From NCBI GenBank assembly GCA_023386255.1, contig JAEWKB010000169.1, positions 1-6,656 of the forward strand: a DNA stretch of 6,656 nucleotides. Reading direction: 5' to 3'. The DNA is from Bacteroidota bacterium (GTDB lineage Bacteria > Bacteroidota > Bacteroidia > Flavobacteriales > Flavobacteriaceae). How positions within the stretch are numbered: position 1 is the first letter of the stretch; each line of letters begins with the position of its first letter. Shown piece by piece: positions 1-5,466 of the stretch. The position numbers were made by a program, and so were the translations under genes. The notes under the pieces were generated by a model that worked only from the letters and a program-made list of their open reading frames with translations, did not search any database and was not told the DNA's origin.

Positions 1-270
1 GGCTTTAACTGGTATGCCGGTGTAGGTGGTGGTTTAGGAACATGGGAGTATGATGACAGGGATCTTCCGCCATGGGCTAACGGTGATGATGATGATTTTG
101 ACGACAGTGGTACATTTGTAGTACTTGCAGGTGATATAGGTATTGAATATAATTTTGATTTCCCGCTACAACTGTCGCTTGATTTCAGGCCTGAGTTTTA
201 CCTGGGAGATGATTTTAGGGAAGATAATTTTGGCCCGGATATTGCCCTTGGTGTGAGATTTAAATTCTAA
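1..270 (+). CDS. Outer-membrane beta-barrel (porin-like) protein, C-terminal fragment
   Basis: The open frame runs from the first base and ends with TAA at 268-270, giving the last 89 residues of a protein whose start lies outside the window. Alternating polar and hydrophobic stretches rich in Gly and aromatics (GFNWYAGVGGGLGTW; VLAGDIGIEYNF; LQLSLDFRPEFYLG; DIALGVRFKF) look like the last transmembrane beta-strands of an outer-membrane barrel. The terminal Phe with aromatic/hydrophobic residues at alternating positions matches the usual BAM-recognised C-terminal strand. A very acidic loop (GDDDDFDDSG, about residues 28-37 of the fragment) joins two strands and is probably an extracellular loop or tight turn. 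The fragment resembles small flavobacterial 'outer membrane beta-barrel' or porin-family proteins, but ligand and exact family cannot be decided from the tail. A strong hairpin follows 15 bases after the stop, so this is probably the end of its transcript. Confidence 0.8.
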   Translation, partial: GFNWYAGVGGGLGTWEYDDRDLPPWANGDDDDFDDSGTFVVLAGDIGIEYNFDFPLQLSLDFRPEFYLGDDFREDNFGPDIALGVRFKF

Positions 271-285
271 ACATTATAAGACAAG

Positions 286-305
286 CCCCGCAACAGCGGG
301 GTTTT
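286..305 (+). terminator. Intrinsic terminator after the beta-barrel gene
   Basis: A perfect 6-bp GC stem, CCCCGC (286-291) and GCGGGG (296-301), closes an AACA loop and is followed by TTTT (302-305). The stem can be extended by a G-U pair and A-T pairs into the flanking bases. It lies 15 bases after the barrel gene stop and only 18 bases before the next ATG, so it may also limit read-through into that gene. Confidence 0.85.
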
Positions 306-323
306 ACTTTTACAATAACTACT

Positions 324-953
324 ATGCGAATTAAGTTTATTGTAGTCGCAGCGTATTTCCTTTTATGCAGCTGTGACGAACCTGCAAAACAAAAGCAGGA
401 AGTACAGGCACCGGCTCCAAAAGAAGTAATAAATAACAATCAGGCACTTACCAATGCTGTTCTTACTGTAATAAAAGCTTTCAATAATAAAGACCAGGCG
501 GCTATTGATGGCTTAACATCCAAGAAGTATGGCATTACTATCATTTACAGGACCGGCGTATTTAATGAGTACAAGAGAAGGGACAGGTTAAACTTTGCAC
601 AGCCTGTACCCGCTACCTTTCCTTACCCTACACAGTTAGCGGGCCAAAGTGTAACGTTTGCTAAACTGCCAAAATTTAATTGCGGCACAATGCAGTGGGA
701 TAAGCACGGAGTGTATTGTGATACAATTACAAAAGATACTCTTTTATCAGGAGTACCTGCCAATCTTATTAAGTACAGGGGTGACAACATCCCTGCTTCA
801 GAAACTGAATTTTACACACAGTTGGAAAGCAACAGCCAACGTATTGTAGTTGCAGGAGAAGAAGGCAACAGCCTTGTATTTTACCTTACTCTTATTAATA
901 ACCGATGGTACCTCACAGCAATAGACCGTATTACTACCGACTGCAGTGCATAA
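324..953 (+). CDS. Hypothetical lipoprotein, possible NTF2-like fold
   Basis: The 209-residue product has a short basic N-terminus (MRIK), a hydrophobic stretch at residues 5-14 and a lipobox LCSC ending at Cys17, so it should be cleaved by signal peptidase II and lipidated. The mature protein starts C-D-E. Acidic residues directly after the cysteine resemble the export signal that sends Bacteroidetes lipoproteins to the cell surface, but this is inference. Residues 20-40 are a low-complexity Gln/Ala/Pro/Lys linker. The folded part starts with a helix (about 41-65, including AVLTVIKAFNNKDQAAIDGL) and ends with a strand pair (FYLTLINNRWYLTAIDRI, about 186-203), an arrangement often seen in NTF2/SnoaL-like domains; this is a guess at fold, not function. 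Cys120 and Cys132 could form a disulfide in the periplasm. ATG at 324 is chosen because it gives the intact signal peptide; no Shine-Dalgarno is visible, which is normal in this phylum. I do not recognise the family. Confidence 0.8.
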   Translation: MRIKFIVVAAYFLLCSCDEPAKQKQEVQAPAPKEVINNNQALTNAVLTVIKAFNNKDQAAIDGLTSKKYGITIIYRTGVFNEYKRRDRLNFAQPVPATFPYPTQLAGQSVTFAKLPKFNCGTMQWDKHGVYCDTITKDTLLSGVPANLIKYRGDNIPASETEFYTQLESNSQRIVVAGEEGNSLVFYLTLINNRWYLTAIDRITTDCSA

Positions 954-954
954 A

Positions 955-978
955 AAATCCCCGCGCTTGCAGGGATTT
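955..978. terminator. Bidirectional terminator between convergent genes
   Basis: AAATCCC (955-961) pairs with GGGATTT (972-978). Inside, GC (963-964) can pair with GC (969-970) around a GCTT loop, leaving one C:A mismatch. The arm is A-rich on the left (952-957 gives a run of six U on the minus-strand RNA) and followed by T-rich sequence on the right (976-985). It lies between the lipoprotein stop (951-953) and the ettA stop (984-986), so it can end both transcripts; the U tract is better for the minus-strand one. Confidence 0.8.
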
Positions 979-983
979 ATATT

Positions 984-2678
984 TTAGCCTCTTATCAGTT
1001 TCTTATACTTAATACGCTTTGGTGTTAAGTCACCACCCAGGCGTTTCTTTTTATTCTCTTCATATTCAGAGAAGCTTCCTTCAAAGAAATATACTTCAGA
1101 GTTTCCTTCAAATGCCAGTATGTGTGTACAAACCCTGTCAAGGAACCACCTGTCGTGCGATATGATTACAGCGCAACCGGCAAAGTTATCCAAACCTTCT
1201 TCAAGTGCACGAAGTGTATTGATGTCAAGGTCGTTGGTTGGTTCATCCAGCAGCAATACGTTACCTTCTTCTTTTAGGGTTATGGCAAGGTGAAGCCTGT
1301 TGCGCTCACCGCCCGATAATGTATTTACTTTTTTGTTCTGGTCGCTTCCGCTAAAGTTAAAACGGCTCAGGTAAGCACGGCTGTTTACCTGGCGCCCGCC
1401 CATCATGATGAGTTCCTGCCCGTCGCAGAAGTTTTCCCATATCGTTTTGTTTGGGTCAATGTTAGAATGTGATTGGTCTACATAAGCAATTTTCACAGTA
1501 TCACCTACTACAAATTCTCCTTTATCAGGCGTCTCCTCACCCATTATCATCCTGAATATAGTTGTCTTACCCGCTCCGTTTGGCCCAATAATTCCCACAA
1601 TACCTGCCTGTGGCAACGTAAAGTTAAGATCTTCATACAACAATTTGTCGCCAAATCCTTTGGCTACGCCCTTAGCTTCAATAACATTGGTACCAAGCCT
1701 TGGCCCGTTGGGTATGTATATTTCCAGTTTCTCGTCAAGCTCCTTCTGGTCTTCATTCAATAGCCTGTCGTAGTTTTGTAAACGTGCCTTTTGTTTGGTC
1801 TGGCGGCCTTTCGCACCCTGGCGCACCCAGTCAAGCTCGCGCTCAAGGGTTTTACGGCGTTTAGAAGCTGTTTTTTCTTCCTGCTCAAGGCGCTTCGCCT
1901 TCTGGTCAAGCCATGATGAGTAGTTTCCTTTCCACGGAATACCCTCTCCCCTGTCAAGCTCCAGTATCCAGCCTGCTACATTATCAAGGAAATAACGGTC
2001 GTGCGTTACGGCAATAACCGTACCCGCATAATGCTGAAGGTGCTGCTCCAGCCACAGTACGCTTTCGGCATCAAGGTGGTTGGTAGGCTCATCAAGCAAC
2101 AGTACATCAGGTTGTTGTAGTAGTAAGCGGCAAAGCGCCACACGCCTTTTTTCTCCACCCGAAAGTACTTTTATAGGCGTATCAGGTTCCGGAGTGCGCA
2201 GGGCATCCATGGCAATTTCAAGCTTGGTATCAAGCTCCCACGCGCCGCTTGCATCTATTTTATCCTGAAGCTCCGCCTGGCGGTCCATAAGCTTCTGCAT
2301 CTTGTCGGCATCCTCATATACTTCAGGATCGCCAAAACTATCGTTTATCTTATTGAATTCATCAAGAATTGCCACTGTCTCGGCCACACCTTCACGAACC
2401 ACTTCAATTACGGTTTTGTTTTCATCCAGCTGCGGCTCCTGCTCCAGGTACCCAACCGTGTAGCCCGGTGCAAAAACCACATCGCCCTGGTAGCTTTTAT
2501 CTACCCCGGCGATAATTTTTAATAATGATGATTTACCTGAACCGTTTAACCCCAGGATACCAATTTTGGCGCCGTAGAAAAAGCTTAGGTAGATATCTTT
2601 AAGAACCGGTTTTTGTGCCCCTTGGTAAGTCTTGCTTACGCGGGACATGGAAAATATTACTTTCTTATCGTCTGACAT
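984..2678 (-). CDS. ettA: Energy-dependent translational throttle protein EttA (ABC-F ATPase)
   Basis: This 564-residue cytoplasmic ABC-F protein has two nucleotide-binding domains and no membrane segments. EttA binds the ribosomal E site and couples the ATP/ADP state to entry of the first elongation cycle. First domain: Walker A GLNGSGKS (43-50), signature LSGGE (172-176), Walker B VLLLDEP with catalytic Glu197, switch THDR (225-228). The insert at about 90-140 corresponds to the EttA 'arm' that contacts L1 and the E site. The charged linker at about 243-320 (Lys/Arg/Glu-rich helices around WVRQGAKGRQTKQKARL) is the P-site tRNA interaction motif. Second domain: Walker A GPNGAGKT (365-372), LSGGE (454-458), VLLLDEP with Glu479, SHDR (507-510). 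All ATPase residues are present and the length matches the EttA family. A TTG 24 bases further upstream extends the frame, but ATG at 2678 (MSDDKKVIF) is the usual flavobacterial start and follows an A-rich leader. Stand-alone gene, convergent with the lipoprotein gene. Other ABC-F types (Uup, antibiotic-resistance ARE) fit less well because of the arm and the basic C-terminal tail (KRIKYKKLIRG). Confidence 0.96.
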   Translation of the reverse strand: MSDDKKVIFSMSRVSKTYQGAQKPVLKDIYLSFFYGAKIGILGLNGSGKSSLLKIIAGVDKSYQGDVVFAPGYTVGYLEQEPQLDENKTVIEVVREGVAETVAILDEFNKINDSFGDPEVYEDADKMQKLMDRQAELQDKIDASGAWELDTKLEIAMDALRTPEPDTPIKVLSGGEKRRVALCRLLLQQPDVLLLDEPTNHLDAESVLWLEQHLQHYAGTVIAVTHDRYFLDNVAGWILELDRGEGIPWKGNYSSWLDQKAKRLEQEEKTASKRRKTLERELDWVRQGAKGRQTKQKARLQNYDRLLNEDQKELDEKLEIYIPNGPRLGTNVIEAKGVAKGFGDKLLYEDLNFTLPQAGIVGIIGPNGAGKTTIFRMIMGEETPDKGEFVVGDTVKIAYVDQSHSNIDPNKTIWENFCDGQELIMMGGRQVNSRAYLSRFNFSGSDQNKKVNTLSGGERNRLHLAITLKEEGNVLLLDEPTNDLDINTLRALEEGLDNFAGCAVIISHDRWFLDRVCTHILAFEGNSEVYFFEGSFSEYEENKKKRLGGDLTPKRIKYKKLIRG

Positions 2679-2696
2679 GTTATAGATTTGTTTGAA

Positions 2697-2708
2697 GCGC
2701 AAATATCG
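2697..2708 (-). promoter_or_regulatory. Candidate -7 promoter element for ettA
   Basis: On the minus strand this reads CGATATTTGCGC. GATATTTG matches the Bacteroidetes -7 consensus TAnnTTTG with one mismatch, and it lies 18 bases upstream of the ettA ATG. No well-spaced -33 TTG/TTTG is evident. The same 12 bases occur upstream of the small membrane protein gene at 3867-3878, which supports a functional role. Confidence 0.45.
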
Positions 2709-2769
2709 TAATTTATCCTCATACTGCTAAACACTTGCACAAACAAAGTATTTGCCTTTTATTTGGAGT

Positions 2770-3657
2770 ATGAACTACCTGGTTTACCTTGTTTACGGCG
2801 GAGATGATTATTATAATGAAGCTTTGTATTCATTGCTTTCTTATTATAAATACCATGAAGTAAATGAAAACAGGATTATTTTGTATACGGATAACAGTTG
2901 CTTTTTTAAAAAACATTTGCCTGAAGATGTAATATATGTTGCTATTTATGAAGCTAAGATAAACGAGTGGAAAGGCAGTATAAACTTTGTACACAGGGTA
3001 AAGGTTAAGGTATTGCAGGATGCTGCGGAAAAGTTTTACGGTAGCTTCCTGTACCTTGATACCGACACTTACTTTGAACGTAACGTAACCGAACTTTTCA
3101 GCATGATTAATAACGGTGACATTGTGTTTGACCGCTGCGAAGGCAGGCTCATAGACAATCCCGGAGGCATTGCGCGGAAGATGCGGAAGTTCCTTAAGAA
3201 AGAAAATAGGTTTACTATAGCTTCTGAATCCGAACCAGTGGTTATTGATGAAACTTTTACAGTTTGGAATGCCGGCATAATAGGTTTTAACTCATCAATA
3301 GCAAAAGAACTACTTAAGGTTGAACAGCTTGTTGATGTGTTGTACTCAAAGAACCAATTGTTTATAATGGAGCAGATTGCGTTTAGTTACTTCTTCCAAA
3401 AGATTAAAGATCCTCTTCCTGCAGAAAGCTACATCCACCACTACTGGTATTTTAAAGAATTTCGTAAAGTACTGAAACACTTTTTTGTGCACCATAAAGA
3501 AAAGCCTTTTCTTCAGCTGAGGGACGAGATACAAAAAATTGATCCGCAATATCTTTCAACTGAAAAAAGGGCTTATAAAAAAATGTCGTTTTGGCAAAAG
3601 CAGTGGCAAAGGTTAAATAATAGCCGGAAATGGCAAACCCTGCCTTATGAACTTTAG
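2770..3657 (+). CDS. Putative glycosyltransferase with DxD motif (GT-A, GT8-like)
   Basis: The 295-residue soluble protein has the layout of a GT-A nucleotide-sugar transferase. An N-terminal strand and helix (NYLVYLVYGGDDYYNEALYS) is followed by ILYTDN (about 37-42), a conserved-looking HRVKVKVLQD segment (75-84) that probably precedes the sugar-nucleotide pocket, and LYLDTDTYFERN with the metal-binding DTD at residues 97-99. WNAGIIGFNS (166-175) and HHYWYFKEF (223-231) resemble the later substrate-binding motifs of GT8-like enzymes. The C-terminus (about 260-295) is basic and aromatic (Lys/Arg/Trp), suitable for peripheral membrane contact. There is no signal peptide, so it should act in the cytoplasm on an envelope glycan or lipid acceptor; donor and acceptor are unknown. 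ATG at 2770 is preferred over an in-frame TTG at 2752, since the core strand starts directly after it; GGAG at 2765-2768 is too close to the ATG to be a good Shine-Dalgarno. It is divergent from ettA and not in a polysaccharide cluster. Confidence 0.8.
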   Translation: MNYLVYLVYGGDDYYNEALYSLLSYYKYHEVNENRIILYTDNSCFFKKHLPEDVIYVAIYEAKINEWKGSINFVHRVKVKVLQDAAEKFYGSFLYLDTDTYFERNVTELFSMINNGDIVFDRCEGRLIDNPGGIARKMRKFLKKENRFTIASESEPVVIDETFTVWNAGIIGFNSSIAKELLKVEQLVDVLYSKNQLFIMEQIAFSYFFQKIKDPLPAESYIHHYWYFKEFRKVLKHFFVHHKEKPFLQLRDEIQKIDPQYLSTEKRAYKKMSFWQKQWQRLNNSRKWQTLPYEL

Positions 3658-3660
3658 ACG

Positions 3661-3843
3661 CTAGACCCTGCCTTTAAGAGAGCTGAATACCCAGGCAATG
3701 GCAAAGAAGCCTACACCTACTGCCGAAAATCCCCAGCCGGCAACATCAGCATAGCGGTACACGCCAAGACCTATGAGCAGCAAGCCCATCAATATCATAA
3801 TCAAAGTAGCCCACCCGAGGATGGTATTTTTATTCATTCCCAT
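3661..3843 (-). CDS. Small two-helix membrane protein, CAL67264 family
   Basis: This 60-residue protein begins MGMNKNT and has two hydrophobic segments, about residues 8-28 and 34-54, joined by a short polar turn (YRYADVAG) and closed by a basic tail (KGRV). Positive charges on the N-terminal side and tail suggest both ends face the cytoplasm. Sequence and length match what I recall as the 'CAL67264 family membrane protein' of flavobacteria, a conserved family of unknown function; this is from memory. Start at 3843 is preferred because family members begin MGMNKN, though Met3 (3837) is possible. Its stop is 3 bases from the convergent glycosyltransferase stop, leaving no room for a separate terminator. 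A promoter-like motif sits 23 bases upstream, so it may be transcribed independently of holA, which lies 137 bases upstream on the same strand. Confidence 0.85.
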   Translation of the reverse strand: MGMNKNTILGWATLIMILMGLLLIGLGVYRYADVAGWGFSAVGVGFFAIAWVFSSLKGRV

Positions 3844-3866
3844 GTGTAGTAGTTTTTTGTGTGCGG

Positions 3867-3898
3867 GCGCAAATATCGGAAAATTTAAATAATAGCAA
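3867..3898 (-). promoter_or_regulatory. Candidate promoter for the CAL67264-type gene
   Basis: On the minus strand a TTG (3896-3898) is followed after 18 bases by GATATTTG (3870-3877), close to the Bacteroidetes -33 TTTG / -7 TAnnTTTG promoter with one mismatch at -7. The element lies within CGATATTTGCGC (3867-3878), 23 bases before the ATG, the same 12-mer as upstream of ettA. The rest of the 137-base gap (3844-3980) is A/T-rich with no gene and no convincing holA terminator. Confidence 0.5.
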
Positions 3899-3980
3899 TT
3901 TTCCCCTCAAAATCTTAAGCTATTAAAAGTATTATGTTTTAGCAGAGTATGCATTACAGCTTTAAAAAACTTTAACACAG

Positions 3981-4985
3981 CTAGTTGAATATCTTCACCA
4001 GCATTTCCTTTAGCAGGTCTCCCTGAGAAATAGAATTGGCGCCTACCCCTTTACTCTTTACATCAATATCGCGTAGGGAGGCAACTATAGCACTCACCTT
4101 CCGCATAGGATAGTTGCGAATGGCAATATCATAGTCTTTTACAAAGTATGGGTTTATCTTGAGCGTTTTTGCCACGTTAGAGGGATTTTTATCTTTAAGC
4201 CCGTGGTATTGCAATAGCTGTGAAAAGAATCCGAATATCAACCCAACCGTCATTACCAGTGGGTTGTCCTTAGGATTTTGCGCAAAGTAATCTACAATTT
4301 TATATGCTTTAAGCTGGTCTTTCTCCCCTATGGCCTTACGAAGCTCAAACACATTGTAGTCTTTACTGATGCCTATGTTTTCTTCAATTATGGCCGGAGT
4401 TATAGTGCTACCCTTTGGGAGGATTATGGTTAGCTTATCCAACTCATTATTAATTTTGCTCAAATCAGTCCCCAGGAATTCCACCAGCATTGCCGAAGCT
4501 TTAGGTTCAATGTTATATTGTTTTCCTGAAAGCACGCGTTTTATCCAGTCACCAACCTGGTTCTCATATAATTTTTTACTTTCATACACCACACCGTGCT
4601 TTTCCATCAGCTTGGTAACTTTCTTTCGCTTATCAAGGGTTTTGTATTTATACGCAAAAACAAGCACTGTGGTAGGCTGGGGGTTTTCAACATAATGCTC
4701 TAGTTTTTCAATAGTGCGCGACAACTCCTGAGCCTCTTTTACTATAACCACCTGCCTCTCGGCCATCATAGGGTAACGCTTGGCATTGGAAATTACATCT
4801 TCAACAGATACATCCTTACCGTACAACACCATCTGGTTAAAACCTTTTTCTTCTTCAGTAAGTATGTTTTCCTCTATATACTCGGTAAGCTTATCGATAT
4901 AATAAGGCTCCTCACCCATAAAAAAATAAATAGGCTTTATGTTGCCCTGCTTTATCTCGTTCACGATCTTAGCTACTTCGTCCAT
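3981..4985 (-). CDS. holA: DNA polymerase III subunit delta
   Basis: The 334-residue protein is the delta subunit of the clamp loader, which opens the beta sliding clamp and loads it on primed DNA with gamma/tau and delta-prime. Visible family features are the N-terminal PIYFFMGEEPYYID (18-31), which takes the place of a nucleotide-binding loop but lacks a Walker A lysine, as expected for delta; YPMMAERQVVIVKEAQ (71-86), corresponding to the beta-clamp-binding wedge and following strand; FLGTDLSKINNELDKL (170-185), the usual motif of the second domain; and NVFELRKAIGEKD (211-223), leading into the helical collar domain (about 211-334). The length is typical. ATG at 4985 gives the expected N-terminus (MDEVAKIVNEIKQGNIKP). 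The gene is divergent from the HsdR-N-like gene across only 34 bases, so the two promoters must overlap. This neighbour pair is one I recall as common in flavobacteria. Active-site questions do not arise, because delta is not an ATPase. Confidence 0.95.
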   Translation of the reverse strand: MDEVAKIVNEIKQGNIKPIYFFMGEEPYYIDKLTEYIEENILTEEEKGFNQMVLYGKDVSVEDVISNAKRYPMMAERQVVIVKEAQELSRTIEKLEHYVENPQPTTVLVFAYKYKTLDKRKKVTKLMEKHGVVYESKKLYENQVGDWIKRVLSGKQYNIEPKASAMLVEFLGTDLSKINNELDKLTIILPKGSTITPAIIEENIGISKDYNVFELRKAIGEKDQLKAYKIVDYFAQNPKDNPLVMTVGLIFGFFSQLLQYHGLKDKNPSNVAKTLKINPYFVKDYDIAIRNYPMRKVSAIVASLRDIDVKSKGVGANSISQGDLLKEMLVKIFN

Positions 4986-5007
4986 AGTGCTGTTTCTGTA
5001 AAAATCC

Positions 5008-5015
5008 TACCTTTG
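5008..5015 (+). promoter_or_regulatory. Candidate -7 promoter element (TAnnTTTG) for the HsdR-N-like gene
   Basis: TACCTTTG matches the Bacteroidetes -7 consensus TAnnTTTG exactly. It ends only 4 bases before the ATG at 5020, so a start site at normal spacing would fall on or next to the start codon (leaderless mRNA). The expected -33 region (about 4985-4990) has no clear TTG. The 8-bp palindrome TTGCGCAA (5013-5020) overlaps both this element and the first base of the ATG. Confidence 0.5.
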
Positions 5016-5019
5016 CGCA

Positions 5020-5466
5020 ATGCAAAAACTGAATTTTCCTGATTATAATTTTCGCTTCAAAAATAGTGAAAATAAGATGTCTATTTTTGACGAAACTCGT
5101 AAAAAATTTATCCTGCTTACACCTGAAGAATGGGTGCGGCAACACGTAGTGAAGTTTTTGCATGAAGAAAAAAAATACCCTAAATCGCATATCAATGTTG
5201 AGAAGATAATTAAACTGAATGGCTTAAATAAACGCTACGATGTTGTTGTATTTCAGCCTGATGGAAAAATATATGTTCTTGTAGAATGCAAAGCGCCCGA
5301 AGTGGTTATAACCCAAAACACCTTTGACCAGATTGCCCGCTACAACATGCAGATGAACGCAACGTACATGATGGTGACCAACGGGTTAAATCATTATTTT
5401 TGCCAAATGGACTATGAACAGGAACAATACCGTTTCCTGCAGGATATACCACAATACCAACCATGA
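5020..5466 (+). CDS. Stand-alone HsdR N-terminal-domain-like protein (PD-(D/E)XK fold)
   Basis: This 148-residue protein matches the type I restriction enzyme R-subunit N-terminal domain family (HSDR_N_2-like), without the helicase motor or any other domain. The nuclease-core pattern can be read directly: Glu61 in an early helix (NVEKII), Asp74 in KRYDVVVF, the E-x-K pair Glu89/Lys91 in YVLVECKAP, and QxxxY (Q104-Y108, in DQIARY), which is characteristic of type I R-subunit nucleases. LTPEEWVRQHVVKFL (33-47) is a strongly family-like segment. DNA binding or cleavage is therefore plausible but not shown; related flavobacterial proteins are simply annotated as HsdR N-terminal-domain proteins. 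No HsdM, HsdS or methylase lies nearby, so I do not call a restriction system. The start at 5020 keeps the conserved N-terminus MQKLNFPDYNFRFKNSENK; an internal ATG at 5077 would remove it. Its last four bases overlap the next ATG (ATGA), indicating coupled translation. Confidence 0.85.
   Translation: MQKLNFPDYNFRFKNSENKMSIFDETRKKFILLTPEEWVRQHVVKFLHEEKKYPKSHINVEKIIKLNGLNKRYDVVVFQPDGKIYVLVECKAPEVVITQNTFDQIARYNMQMNATYMMVTNGLNHYFCQMDYEQEQYRFLQDIPQYQP

Noticed and set aside
225..232. TAATTTTG inside the barrel gene as promoter of the 324 gene
   Set aside because: It fits TAnnTTTG but lies in coding sequence (EDNFG codons) with no -33 partner, and its transcript would run through the strong hairpin at 286-305. 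In an A/T-rich genome the match may be chance.
1757..1957. Open frames overlapping ettA, holA and the glycosyltransferases in other frames (for example 1757-1957, 4369-4695, 5879-6073)
   Set aside because: They lie wholly inside well-supported genes, have low-complexity or implausible compositions and lack start signals; they are shadows of the real frames.
2679..2702. Longer EttA starting at TTG 2702
   Set aside because: The extra 8 residues are not family-like, and the extension would place the start on top of the candidate -7 element at 2697-2708; ATG at 2678 fits the family.
3905..3960. Imperfect A/T-rich inverted repeat (GCTATTAAAA...TTTTAGC) as holA terminator
   Set aside because: The arms pair only with bulges and almost no G-C pairs, so it is not distinguishable from A/T-rich background.
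5020..5466. A type I restriction-modification system
   Set aside because: Only the N-terminal nuclease-like domain is present; no helicase, HsdM or HsdS is encoded in the window, and the neighbours are housekeeping genes.
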